Positions 19,199 through 28,500 of a stretch of 64,000 nucleotides of DNA are shown piece by piece. The translations under genes and the position numbers were made by a program. The notes below the pieces were generated by a model, which saw nothing but the letters and a program-made list of their open reading frames with translations, was not told the DNA's origin and made no database searches. Origin of the DNA: Pseudomonas wuhanensis (lineage in GTDB: Bacteria; Pseudomonadota; Gammaproteobacteria; Pseudomonadales; Pseudomonadaceae); assembly GCF_030687395.1 (NCBI RefSeq), contig NZ_CP117430.1, positions 5,952,001 to 6,016,000 on the forward strand, given 5' to 3'. Every line of letters begins with the position of its first letter. Positions within the stretch are counted from its first letter, which is position 1.

Positions 19199-20026
19199 AT
19201 GCAAGCCGTACAGCGTGAGATTGCTGAACAGCTCAAGGTCCAACCGCCCTTCGCGGATCAACTCGCCCTCGAGGCTGAAGTTGCCCGGCGGATTTCCTTC
19301 ATTCAGGACTGCCTGGTCAATGCCGGGCTCAAGACGCTGGTGCTGGGCATCAGCGGCGGCGTCGACTCCCTGACCGCCGGCCTGCTGGCCCAGCGCGCCA
19401 TGCGTGAACTGCGCGAGCGCACTGGTGATGCCAGTTACAAGTTCATCGCCGTGCGCCTGCCTTATGGCGTCCAGTTCGACGAACATGATGCCCAGGCCTC
19501 AGTGGATTTCATTGCCCCCGACGAGCGCCACACTGTAAACATCGCCCCGGCGGTCAAATCCCTGGCCAGCGAAGTGGCGGCCTTCGAGGGTAAGGAGGCG
19601 GTGCAGAAGGATTTCGTGCTGGGCAACACCAAGGCGCGGATGCGCATGGTCGCGCAATACACCATCGCTGGCGCGGCTCACGGCCTGGTGATCGGCACCG
19701 ATCACGCGGCAGAAGCGGTGATGGGCTTCTTCACCAAATTCGGTGACGGCGCCTGCGACCTCGCACCACTGAGCGGCCTGGTGAAAAATCAGGTCCGGGC
19801 GATTGCCCGCAGCTTCGGCGCGCCGGAGTCGCTGGTGGAAAAAATCCCGACCGCCGACCTCGAAGACCTGTCGCCGGGCAAACCGGACGAAGTGTCCCAC
19901 GGCGTGACCTATGCCGAGATCGATGCCTTCCTGCATGGCGAACCGGTGCGTGAAGAAGCGTTCAAGATCATCTGCAACACGTACAAAAAGACCCATCACA
20001 AGCGTGTGATGCCGTTCGCGCCATAA
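19199..20026 (+). CDS. nadE: Ammonia-dependent NAD synthetase
   Basis: A 275-aa N-type ATP pyrophosphatase. The PP-loop SGGVDS is at residues 52-57; KARMRM and [19 protein letters not shown] (near 163-181) are the NAD+ synthetase substrate motifs, and the C-terminal KRVMP is typical. It has no glutaminase domain, so it uses free ammonia. The ATG at 19199 is chosen for its AAGGAGTG site and family start; the longer frame begins inside pncB. It follows pncB with a four-base gap and completes NAD synthesis from nicotinate adenine dinucleotide. Confidence 0.96.
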   Translation: MQAVQREIAEQLKVQPPFADQLALEAEVARRISFIQDCLVNAGLKTLVLGISGGVDSLTAGLLAQRAMRELRERTGDASYKFIAVRLPYGVQFDEHDAQASVDFIAPDERHTVNIAPAVKSLASEVAAFEGKEAVQKDFVLGNTKARMRMVAQYTIAGAAHGLVIGTDHAAEAVMGFFTKFGDGACDLAPLSGLVKNQVRAIARSFGAPESLVEKIPTADLEDLSPGKPDEVSHGVTYAEIDAFLHGEPVREEAFKIICNTYKKTHHKRVMPFAP

Positions 20027-20051
20027 GGACGTCGGCGTCTGTACCGACGCC

Positions 20052-20142
20052 TTCGCGGGCAAGCCACGCTCCCACAGGTTTTGTGTTGGACGCCGGTAAT
20101 GGGCACGACACACATCCTGTGGGAGCGTGGCTTGCCCGCGAA
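20052..20142. repeat. REP pair, family A variant
   Basis: Arms TTCGCGGGCAAGCCACGCTC and its complement (GAGCGTGGCTTGCCCGCGAA, ending 20142); the core has CACGCTCCCAC rather than CCCGCTCCCAC. Confidence 0.85.
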
Positions 20143-20171
20143 GAACGATGACGCGGTCAACCGTCAGGCAC

Positions 20172-20203
20172 AAAAAAAGCGTCCCGAGCGGACGCTTTTT
20201 TAT
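20172..20203. terminator. Terminator shared by nadE and azu
   Basis: AAAAAAGCGTCC / CGAG / GGACGCTTTTTT is symmetric, with A and T runs on both sides, between convergent nadE and azu. It would end transcription in both directions. Confidence 0.88.
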
Positions 20204-20216
20204 GCGCTTGATTCGA

Positions 20217-20663
20217 TTACTTCAGAGTAACAGTGCCTTTCATCATCGAGATATGGCCTGGGAACGAGCAGAAGAAACCGTACTTTTCAGCAGCATTGAG
20301 CTTCGACACATCGAAAGTTACCGAATCGGTTTCCTTGGCGCCGATGACTTTGGTGTGAGCGATGACGCGAGCATCACCTTCTTTCAGGTAACTCTTGTCG
20401 AGACCTGCCGCCAGGCCATCGGTAGCGATCGGCTGCATGTCGGCTTCTTTGCTCAGCACCCAGTTATGGCCCATGACGTTTTTCGGCAGGCTGCCGGAGT
20501 GAGTCAATTCAACGGTGAAGGTCTTGCAGCTTTTGTCGATTTCAATGGCCTTGGTGTTGAAGGACATCTGGTCGGTGGAGTCGATGGTCGTCTTGCACTC
20601 GGCAGCCATCAATTGGCTGCTGGCCAGTGTCAGGAGGGATACCGCAACAAGTTTGGCAAACAT
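20217..20663 (-). CDS. azu: Azurin, blue copper electron carrier
   Basis: A 148-aa cupredoxin. Residues 1-20 are a signal peptide ending LMA, with the mature protein starting [10 protein letters not shown] as in known Pseudomonas azurins. Copper ligands are present: His in GHNWVL, then Cys, His and Met in [13 protein letters not shown]. Two cysteines near residues 3 and 26 of the mature chain form the usual disulphide. It is a periplasmic electron carrier linked to respiration on oxygen or nitrogen oxides. I chose the ATG at 20663, preceded by GGAG; the longer frame is an artefact. A half-conserved Anr-like box lies upstream (20736-20749). Confidence 0.96.
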   Translation of the reverse strand: MFAKLVAVSLLTLASSQLMAAECKTTIDSTDQMSFNTKAIEIDKSCKTFTVELTHSGSLPKNVMGHNWVLSKEADMQPIATDGLAAGLDKSYLKEGDARVIAHTKVIGAKETDSVTFDVSKLNAAEKYGFFCSFPGHISMMKGTVTLK

Positions 20664-20735
20664 GGTGAATCTCCAAGGCAGGGTTAACAAAAGTGCTAAT
20701 GGACAGAAGACTGCCTGAAATCTTCGCAAGTTCCT

Positions 20736-20749
20736 ATGACCTGAATCAA
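20736..20749 (-). promoter_or_regulatory. Degenerate Anr/Fnr-like box upstream of azu
   Basis: On the minus strand TTGATTCAGGTCAT. The left half TTGAT is perfect; the right half GTCAT matches ATCAA at three of five. It is 73 bases upstream of the start codon. Azurin genes are known to be Anr-controlled in P. aeruginosa, which makes the weak match worth recording. Confidence 0.35.
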
Positions 20750-20752
20750 AAA

Positions 20753-20762
20753 TTGTATACAA
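20753..20762. promoter_or_regulatory. Perfect 10-bp palindrome TTGTATACAA between azu and a small ORF
   Basis: TTGTATACAA sits in A/T-rich sequence upstream of azu. It resembles operators of GntR-type regulators (ATTGTATACAAT class). No GntR gene is present in this window, so the binding protein is unknown. Confidence 0.35.
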
Positions 20763-20858
20763 CTTTTGGGCTATGACACTCATCGAAACAATCTACCAGC
20801 CAAGCGTCTGGCACGGCCCTATCATCAGGGCCGTCATCTCTCATCCGGAGCGTCTGTC

Positions 20859-20948
20859 ATGTCTTTCAACCGTTTATTGAGCAGTTTGCTCGCCGCTTAT
20901 GCCTGTGGCGCCAGCGGTACCTGTGAAACACCTGAACGCGAGGTTTAA
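20859..20948 (+). CDS. Possible 29-aa peptide gene
   Basis: ATG at 20859 to TAA at 20948 with GGAG eight bases upstream. It encodes MSFNRLLSSLLAAYACGASG and then TCETPEREV. The first half is hydrophobic and would suit a short membrane or leader peptide; it holds two cysteines. It is 59 bases upstream of the LOG-family gene on the same strand. Supported only by its ribosome site and position; it could be a chance frame. Confidence 0.35.
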   Translation: MSFNRLLSSLLAAYACGASGTCETPEREV

Positions 20949-21007
20949 CCCTTGGAACGATGCAAGCCTGCCTTTACTCTGTGGCCCTGATGACCATGGA
21001 GTAAGGC

Positions 21008-21595
21008 ATGTCTTTAGCGTCCGTTTGTGTATTTTGCGGTGCCAGCACTGGCACTAACCCGGCTTATCGTGAAGCGGCTGTCGCCCTGGGGCGAGCATTG
21101 GCCGTGCGCAAGCTGACTCTGGTCTATGGCGGCGGCGCCGTCGGGCTGATGGGGATTGTGGCCGATGCCGCACTGGCGGCCGGCGGTGAAGTGATCGGGA
21201 TCATCCCGCAGAGCCTCAAGGACAAGGAAATCGGCCACAGCGGCCTGACCCGCCTGGAAGTGGTCGACGGCATGCATGCGCGCAAGGCGCGAATGGCCGA
21301 GCTCAGCGATGCCTTCATCGCGCTGCCCGGCGGCCTTGGCACGCTGGAAGAACTGTTCGAAGTCTGGACCTGGGGTCAGCTCGGCTATCACGGAAAACCG
21401 CTGGGTTTGCTGGAAGTGAACGGTTTCTACAGCAAATTGACGTCTTTTCTTGATCATATCGTCGGCGAAGGCTTCGTTCGCGAAGCGCACCGTGACATGC
21501 TGCAAATGAGCGAATCGCCGCAAACCCTGCTCGACGCACTGGACGCCTGGCAACCCTCGGTACCGCCAAAATGGACCGAGCAAAAACCCAGCTAA
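21008..21595 (+). CDS. LOG-family phosphoribohydrolase (TIGR00730 Rossmann protein)
   Basis: A 195-aa protein with the two LOG signatures: the nucleotide-binding GGGAVGLMG at 41-49 and the catalytic PGGLGTLEE at 107-115 (with R97-type Arg preceding, in KARMAEL). Enzymes of this family release nucleobases from nucleoside 5-prime monophosphates; plant and some bacterial members activate cytokinins, and bacterial homologues were long mis-annotated as lysine decarboxylases. The physiological substrate in Pseudomonas is not readable from sequence. Full length, with a start just after GGAGTAAGGC. Confidence 0.9.
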   Translation: MSLASVCVFCGASTGTNPAYREAAVALGRALAVRKLTLVYGGGAVGLMGIVADAALAAGGEVIGIIPQSLKDKEIGHSGLTRLEVVDGMHARKARMAELSDAFIALPGGLGTLEELFEVWTWGQLGYHGKPLGLLEVNGFYSKLTSFLDHIVGEGFVREAHRDMLQMSESPQTLLDALDAWQPSVPPKWTEQKPS

Positions 21596-21663
21596 CGGCT
21601 CGGCATCGATACAGGGCAGAATATGCGCCGCTCAACCTCACCTTCGACCCCAGAGGATCGCCC

Positions 21664-21852
21664 ATGGCTAAACCTAATTATTCCTTCGCCAAACGTCAGA
21701 GAGACTTGGCCAAGGAGCAGAAGAAAGAGGAAAAGCTTCAGCGCAAGAAAGCTACAGCTGAAGAAGAAGCAGCAGCACTGAACCCGGATACCGAAGGCGA
21801 AGTGGCTACAGACGAAGCTGAAGCACCGAAAGATCAGGCGCCCGACGCCTGA
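21664..21852 (+). CDS. Small charged hypothetical protein, 62 aa
   Basis: Starts at the ATG in CCCATGGCTAAA with AGAGGA upstream. The N-terminal half is strongly basic (FAKRQRDLAKEQKKEEKLQRKK, i.e. a lysine/arginine-rich helix at about residues 9-30); the C-terminal half is acidic and alanine-rich. Such short proteins with KPNYxFxKRxRELAxxxKKxEK starts recur in Pseudomonas and other Gammaproteobacteria, with no established function. The basic helix could bind nucleic acid. The frame upstream of this ATG overlaps the LOG gene end and is not used. Confidence 0.8.
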   Translation: MAKPNYSFAKRQRDLAKEQKKEEKLQRKKATAEEEAAALNPDTEGEVATDEAEAPKDQAPDA

Positions 21853-21900
21853 GACCCTCAGGGCCCGATGATCTGATCAGGCCCACCGGATCTGTGTCCA

Positions 21901-21925
21901 GGGTCAGCAACGATGTTGCTGACCC
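21901..21925. terminator. Perfect 11-bp hairpin after the small basic protein gene
   Basis: GGGTCAGCAAC / GAT / GTTGCTGACCC, 49 bases downstream of the stop. No T tract follows, so the terminator role is plausible rather than certain. Confidence 0.55.
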
Positions 21926-21969
21926 TCACAGTCCCATCTGAAATCCCTCTCAAAAAATTGCACATTCCC

Positions 21970-22038
21970 TGTGTGGGCTTGCTCGCGAAAGCGGCGGCAC
22001 ATCCAACATCTATGTGGCTGACTGGCCGCTTTCGCGCG
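21970..22038. repeat. Degraded REP-like pair
   Basis: TGTGTGGGCTTGCTCGCGAA and an opposing CCGCTTTCGCGCGG stretch (22024-22037); recognisable as family A but with deletions. Confidence 0.5.
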
Positions 22039-22046
22039 GATCTTCG

Positions 22047-22937
22047 TTACTCCAATGGCATTACGGTAACTCGTACCTCCGGGTCGTGGCTGCCACCGCC
22101 CAGGATCACCCCACGCAACGGCGACACATCGGAAAAATCCCGGCCCCAGGCCAGGGTGATGTGCTTCAGCGCCGGTTGCACATTATTGGTCGGGTCGAAA
22201 TCCACCCACCCCAGCACCGGACAAAACACCGACACCCAGGCATGAGACGCATCGGCGCCGATCAGCCGTGGCTGGCCCGGAGGGGGCTGGGTCAGCAGGT
22301 AGCCGCTGATGTACCGCGCCGCTAATCCACGGGAGCGCACACAAGCGAGCATCAAGTGCGCAAAGTCCTGGCAAACCCCTCGCCGCCTCTCCAGCACTTC
22401 CACCAGCGGCGTTGCCACTTGGGTCGCTTCGGCGTCGAAGGTGAATTCGCTGAAGATCTTCTCCATCAATGCCTGAACCCCCAGCAGCAATGGCCGGCCA
22501 GGAGGAAAACAACTTTCGGAGAACTCGACGAAGCTGCGCTTCAAATGCACATAAGGCGACTCAAACCGGTAACGGCAGGCTTCCAGCAGTTCAGGAGAGA
22601 GCGGCTGACTGCTGTAGGTCAGCGCATTGCAGGTTTCTTCCCAGGCTGACGATTGATTGAGGTCCAGCGATGGTCGGGCCAGCACTTCGACCGTCAGGCT
22701 GGCATTGACCAGCAACTCATCGTGGGGCCGCTCGAACGCCAGCCGGGTCAGCGGATTGCCAAACACGTCCAGCTCATCCCGGCGCGAAGTCGGGTCGGGG
22801 CTGATCTGTAACTGCTGTTCGGTACAGCGCTGCCAGGCACAGGTTCGTGGCCACAGATGCGCCAGTTGCTGGGCCAGGGACACCGGGCTGTCATAGTGAT
22901 AATGGGTGTCGTGGAAAATCTGGTAATGGGCATTCAT
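22047..22937 (-). CDS. Transglutaminase-like protein (COG1305 type)
   Basis: A 296-aa protein with the bacterial transglutaminase N-terminal beta domain (about residues 1-110, opening YQIFHDTHYHYDSPVS) and a papain-like transglutaminase core. The catalytic triad is visible: C189 in RRGVCQDFAHL, H232 in ADASHAW, and Asp in GWVDFDPTN (D248). It probably acts as a peptidase or amidase/ligase rather than a true protein cross-linker. It overlaps the ATP-grasp/alpha-E gene by one base (TGATG), so it is the third gene of a leftward operon with that gene and the DUF2126 protein. Substrate unknown. Confidence 0.88.
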   Translation of the reverse strand: MNAHYQIFHDTHYHYDSPVSLAQQLAHLWPRTCAWQRCTEQQLQISPDPTSRRDELDVFGNPLTRLAFERPHDELLVNASLTVEVLARPSLDLNQSSAWEETCNALTYSSQPLSPELLEACRYRFESPYVHLKRSFVEFSESCFPPGRPLLLGVQALMEKIFSEFTFDAEATQVATPLVEVLERRRGVCQDFAHLMLACVRSRGLAARYISGYLLTQPPPGQPRLIGADASHAWVSVFCPVLGWVDFDPTNNVQPALKHITLAWGRDFSDVSPLRGVILGGGSHDPEVRVTVMPLE

Positions 22938-25423
22938 CAGACGGACACCGTGCGTTGGCTGACATCATCGACATGGGCGAAATGGCGCAAGGCCAGGCGA
23001 TCCGATACTTGTCCGCTGGCATCGGCGATTTCCTGCAACAGATCGGCCAACCCCTCGATGGCGGCGCGAACACTGGCCTCGCCGAACAGTGAGTTTTCCA
23101 GGCAACCCAGATCGAAGCGCGCCAACCGCTCCACCAACTGCGGCAGACCTGTTTCACGCGGCGCACCAAAGTCGTCGTTCAAGCGCTTCAACGTGCGGGT
23201 TACCAGTTTCAACTGGAACAACACGGCATGAGGGTTCTGCTCGTCGAGCAACAACAGGTCCAGCACCGGGATCAATTGCGCCACCGCCAAGTACCGAGAG
23301 CGGTAGGTGATGCTGCTGTTGCCCAGCTCCAGCAGCCATTCCAGCCCGGCCTGATCGAAAGTCCCGGCGCCACGCAGAAACGCTGCCAGGCTGCCGCTGA
23401 GAAACTGCAGCCGCTCGATCCGTCGCCCGATCATCAGGAAACGCCAGCCTTCATCCCGGGTCATGTCATCCAGGGCGAAACCGGACAGCGCCGCCAGCGA
23501 CATCACCAGTCGGTTGAGGAAATCCAGTAGCTCGCCGAAATCCGGCTCCTCGGTTTCCAGTTCCATGGCCTCGCGCTGCAATTCCACCAGCGCTTGCCAG
23601 TTCTCTCGCGAGAGCTTGCCGCGTACTTGCGACGCCGCCCACTGCAAACGTTGCAGGTTGGAGCGCAGGCTGAACGGCCAATCATCGCCGAGCAGCGCCG
23701 CCAGCAATCGCTCCGGCAACTCGCCCTCCTCCGGCAACAGATTCAAACGTTCACCGAGATCGACTGCCGCCTCCAGGGCTTGCGGGTCATCGCCATCGAC
23801 ATAGCGCGCCAGCATGATCCGCAGCAGCCGCGCGCTGTCATCGCAGCGCTCACAGTAGCGGCCGAACCAGAACAGGTTCTCGACCACCCGCGATGGCAGA
23901 TACGGATCGCGTCGCACCAGATCGTGAACGCCAATGTTGCGCTGGGCTTTCCATTGTTCACCGCTGGGCGGGCGATCGCCCAACACCCAAGTGTCCTTGC
24001 TTGCGCCGCCGCGCTGCATCGACACCACTTCGGCGTCAGCTTCGGCGGCAACCCGGGTCAGCCCGCCGGGCAGTACTCGATAGCCGTCCCGACTGGCCAC
24101 CGCATACACGCGCATGCCAATGGCCCGCGGCTGCAACTGGCCACCTTCGGCCTGCCAGATCGGTGCTTGGGACAGCTGCGCCAATTCTTGCGCAACATAG
24201 GCGTAAGGCCGTGCCTGCATGCGCTCGGCCAGCGCCTGGCGCTGTTTTTCACTCAAATCACGACCAAACACCGGGGCGAAGCTCTGCGACGGAAACGCCG
24301 GTTTGATCAACAGCTCCGGGAGTTTTTCCAGGGCCTGAGCCAGCACCGGCGCTTCACCGCACCACCAGGTCGCAATGGACGGCAGGATCAGTTCTTCACC
24401 GAACAGGAATTGATTGATCTTCGGCAGGAAACCCAGCAACCCCGGCGACTCCAGCACGCCGCTGCCTAGGGCATTGGCCACCAGCACCCGGCCCTGACGC
24501 ACGGCTTCGAGCAGCCCCGGCACGCCTAGGGCCGAGTCGGTGCGCAGCTCCAGCGGGTCGCAGAAATCATCATCGAGCCGACGCATGATCGCGTGAACCC
24601 GACGCAGGCCGCTCAAGGTTTTCAGGTAGACCGTGGCATCCCGGACGGTCAGGTCACCGCCCTCCACCAACGGATAACCAAGCTGGCGAGCCAGGTACAA
24701 GTGTTCGAAATAGCTTTCGTTGAAACGCCCCGGCGTCAGCAGCACCACCAGCGGCGCTTCGTCATCACTAGGTGCCTGACGGGCGAGCGTTTCCTGAAGC
24801 GTGCGGAAGAATCCGGCCAGGTGCTGCACCTTCAAATCGCGGTACAGCTCGGGGAAGGCCCGGGACACGATGGTGCGGTTTTCCAGCGCGTAGCCGGCAC
24901 CGGATGGCGCTTGAGTCCGGTCCGCGGTCACCCACCAGCGACCGTCAGGCGTACGCGCCAGATCCACGGCGTACAGATGCAGAAAGGCCCCGTCGGGCGG
25001 CGAAATGCCCTGACAGGGCCAGAGGAAGTTGTTGTGACCGAACACCAGCTCAGCCGGCAGCAGGCCTTCGGCGATCAAGCGCTGAGGGCCGTACAGGTCC
25101 GCCAGCACAGCATTGAGCAACCGCGCCCGTTGAGCGATCCCGGCCGATAACTGTTCCCACTCATCGGCGGCAATCACATGGGGCAGCAGGTCCAGCTCCC
25201 ACGGCCGGTCGGCGCCCTTGGGGTCGGCGTAGACGTTATAGGTCACGCCGTTTTCCTGGATCTGTCGGGTCAGCAGCGCCTGACGCTGCACCAATTGCGT
25301 TGGCGTGCTGCGTTGCAATTGATCGAACAGCCGTTGCCAGTGCGGGCGCACGGCGCCGCTGTCGTCGAGCAGTTCGTGATAAGTGCCCGCGGTCAGCGGG
25401 TAGCGGTCAAGCAGGTCAGGCAT
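22937..25423 (-). CDS. Circularly permuted ATP-grasp protein fused to alpha-E domain
   Basis: An 828-aa protein. The N-terminal part (to about residue 480) is the circularly permuted type-2 ATP-grasp domain (COG2308): NVYADPKGADRPWELDLLPHVI near 57-78 (pattern only), NNFLWPCQG, RVLVANALGSG and the metal/ATP segment PSIATWWCGE. The C-terminal part (about 500-828) is the alpha-helical alpha-E domain (COG2307), starting LPSRVVENLFWFGRYCERCD. Such fusions are predicted amide-forming ligases. I chose the ATG at 25423 (MPDLLDRYPLT); a TTG seven codons earlier is possible. Coupled by TGATG to the transglutaminase gene downstream. Confidence 0.88.
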   Translation of the reverse strand: MPDLLDRYPLTAGTYHELLDDSGAVRPHWQRLFDQLQRSTPTQLVQRQALLTRQIQENGVTYNVYADPKGADRPWELDLLPHVIAADEWEQLSAGIAQRARLLNAVLADLYGPQRLIAEGLLPAELVFGHNNFLWPCQGISPPDGAFLHLYAVDLARTPDGRWWVTADRTQAPSGAGYALENRTIVSRAFPELYRDLKVQHLAGFFRTLQETLARQAPSDDEAPLVVLLTPGRFNESYFEHLYLARQLGYPLVEGGDLTVRDATVYLKTLSGLRRVHAIMRRLDDDFCDPLELRTDSALGVPGLLEAVRQGRVLVANALGSGVLESPGLLGFLPKINQFLFGEELILPSIATWWCGEAPVLAQALEKLPELLIKPAFPSQSFAPVFGRDLSEKQRQALAERMQARPYAYVAQELAQLSQAPIWQAEGGQLQPRAIGMRVYAVASRDGYRVLPGGLTRVAAEADAEVVSMQRGGASKDTWVLGDRPPSGEQWKAQRNIGVHDLVRRDPYLPSRVVENLFWFGRYCERCDDSARLLRIMLARYVDGDDPQALEAAVDLGERLNLLPEEGELPERLLAALLGDDWPFSLRSNLQRLQWAASQVRGKLSRENWQALVELQREAMELETEEPDFGELLDFLNRLVMSLAALSGFALDDMTRDEGWRFLMIGRRIERLQFLSGSLAAFLRGAGTFDQAGLEWLLELGNSSITYRSRYLAVAQLIPVLDLLLLDEQNPHAVLFQLKLVTRTLKRLNDDFGAPRETGLPQLVERLARFDLGCLENSLFGEASVRAAIEGLADLLQEIADASGQVSDRLALRHFAHVDDVSQRTVSV

Positions 25424-25511
25424 GGAAAGCTCGGCAGACAGCAAAGAACGGTCAGACTAACGCAGGCTCATGACGCCCGGATATACGAAAAATCCGAGCG
25501 TCGCGTACGGT

Positions 25512-28500
25512 TTAGAAACGTCGCAAATCGAGAGTCATCGGTAGCTCGTCGTTAATTTCCAGATTCGGTATAGGAAGTTTCCCCGGCGTGTGTCCGACGC
25601 GAAAGAAACGCGCCATCCGCCGGCTCTCGGCCTCATTGGCGTTCACCGGCAGGCTGTCGTAGTTGCGCCCGCCCGGATGGGCGACGTGGTACTGACAGCC
25701 GCCCAGTGATCGCCCCATCCAGGTGTCGAGCAAGTCGAAAACCAGCGGCGCGTGGACCGGGATGGTCGGTTGCAGACAGTTAGCCGGTTGCCAGGCGCGA
25801 AAGCGAACGCCGGCGACGAACTCACCGACCCGCCCCGTGGGTTGCAATGGCACCGGGATGCCATTGCAGGTCAGCAGATAACGCTGGGGCGGCAGGCCGC
25901 TGAGCTTGACCTGCAAACGCTCCAGCGACGAATCCACGTAACGCACCGTGCCACCTGCCGCGCCCTCCTCGCCGAGTACATGCCAAGGCTCCAGCGCCTG
26001 ACGCAATTCCAGTTGGATGCCGCTGACGGCGTAATCACCGACCTTGGGAAAGCGGAACTCCAGATGCGCCGCGAACCACTCGGCCCGCACGGGGTAACCG
26101 GCGGCATTGAGGTCGACGATCACATCAGCGAAATCCTGCTCGATAAAGTGCGGCAACAGGAACCGGTCGTGCAGTTCGGTGCCCCAACGCGCGAGTTTCG
26201 GTGGTGCATAAGGCTCGCGCCAGAAGCGAGCCAGCAACGCCCGCAGCAACAACTGCTGAGCCAGGCTCATGCGTGCATGGGGCGGCATTTCAAAGGCTCG
26301 CAGTTCCAGTAATCCAAGGCGCCCGGTGGCGCCGTCCGGCGAATAGAGTTTGTCGATGCAGAACTCGGCGCGGTGGGTGTTACCGGTCACGTCGATCAGC
26401 AAATTGCGCAACAAGCGATCCACCAGCCATGGCGGGCATTCTTCGCCCGGCTTCGGCATCTGTGCGAAGGCGATTTCCAGTTCATACAGCGAATCGTTGC
26501 GCGCTTCATCCACCCGCGGCGCCTGGGATGTCGGGCCGATGAACAGTCCGGAAAACAGGTAGGACAAGGACGGGTGGTTGTGCCAGTAGCTGATCAGGCT
26601 GCGCAGCAAATCCGGACGGCGCAGAAACGGCGAGTCTGCCGGGGTCGCTCCACCCAATACGAAATGGTTGCCGCCACCAGTGCCGGTATGCCGGCCGTCG
26701 ATCATGAACTTCTCGGTGGTGAGTCGAGTCTGGCGCGCCTCTTCGTAAAGAAACTCGGTGCGCTCCACCAACTCGTCCCAGGTGGCAGACGGCTGGACGT
26801 TGACCTCAATCACTCCCGGATCCGGAGTAATGCGGAAGTTGCTCAGGCGCGGATCGCTCGGCGGTTCATAGCCTTCCAGCAACACCGGGCAATGCAATTC
26901 CTCGGCGGCGGCTTCGATGGCGGCGACCAGTTCCAGATAGTCCTCGACCCGCTCCAATGGCGGCATGAACAGGTACAACCGGCCTTCTCGCGCTTCGGCG
27001 CAGAAGGCGGTGCGGGTCAGCCAATCGGCGGACTCATCGATCTTTGGCGCGCGCTCGTCGGCGGTTTGCGGTTGAGCGTGATTCTGTAGCTGCTCGGTGC
27101 CCGGCAGCTCAGGAAAATCCTGATTCGGGTCGACAGGATGAATGAACGGATACTCCGCTGCCTTCACCCAGGGCTGCGAACCGAGTGGCAAGCGATACCC
27201 CAGCGGCGAATCCCCCGGCACCAACCGGCAATGTTCTTCCCGCAGATACCAGCGACCGCTCTGCCATTGATCGCCCTTGGCGGTGCGTGCCAGCGGCAGG
27301 ACCTGGCCGATAACCTTGTCCAGGCCCTGACTGAAGACTTTGCGCAGGCGCGCACGCTCCAAAGGTTCTTCCAGGCGTGAGTCTTCGGCGCTGACGTTCT
27401 GCGGCAAAGCGCCTTCGCGCCAGAGGTAATAGAAATTGTCTTCGTAGGCCGGGAACACAAAGCGGGTCGGAATTTTCAAGCGTTCGGCGACACTCGCCAG
27501 AAAACGCCCGGCCAGTTCGCCATCGGCGCCGTAGTCGTCCTGCTCATCGGCGATCAGCGCGCTGTTGTGCCAGATCGGCACGCCGTCGCGGCGCCAGTAG
27601 CAGTTCAGCGACCAGCGCGGCAGTTGCTCGCCGGGGTACCACTTGCCCTGACCGAAATGCACCAGCCCCTTGGGTGCGTAATGCTTGCGCATGCGCTGGA
27701 ACAGCTCGGCCGACAGCCGACGCTTGTCCGGCCCGAGCGCCGCGGTGTTCCACTCGGCACCGTCCGGGTCATCGATGGAAACGAACGTCGGCTCACCGCC
27801 CATGGTCAGGCGCACGTCGCCTTCGAGCAGGTCGGCATCGATCTGCCGGCCCAATGCCTGAATCGCCAGCCATTGCTCTTCGGTGTAGGGCTTGGTAACC
27901 CGCGGCGCTTCCCAAATCCGCTCGACCGACATCTCGTGGGTGAATTCGCACTCGCACGGTTCCACCAAGCCACTGATCGGTGCCGCAGAGGACGGATCGG
28001 GACTACAGGCCAATGGAATGTGTCCTTCGCCGGCAAACAACCCTGAAGTCGCGTCCAGGCCGATCCAGCCAGCACCGGGCAAATAGACCTCGCACCAGGC
28101 GTGCAGGTCAGTGAAGTCCACTTCGGTGCCCGAGGGACCGTCAAGGCTTTTGACATCGGCGGTCAACTGAATCAGGTAACCGGACACGAAACGCGCCGCC
28201 AGGCCGAGGTTGCGCAGCAATTGCACCAGCAACCATGCCGAGTCGCGGCAGGAACCGGACGCATGCTCGAGGGTGTATTCCGGGGTCTGTACACCTGGCT
28301 CCATGCGAATCAGGTAGCCGATGTCTTCGCTGAGGCGCTGGTTGAGCGCGACCAGGAAATCCACGCTCGGTAGCGGCGTGCGATCGATGCCCTCCAGATA
28401 GGCCTTGAATGTCGGCGTCAGGGGCAAGGTTTCCAGGTACGGCGCCAGCTCTTTGCGCTCATCCGCGGCATAGGTGAAAGGGATTTTTTCGGCGTAGGGC

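Noticed and set aside
20813..20828. TGGCACGGCCCTATCA as a second sigma-54 promoter
   Set aside because: The -24 element is perfect, but the -12 element reads TATCA instead of TTGCW, so the critical GC is missing.
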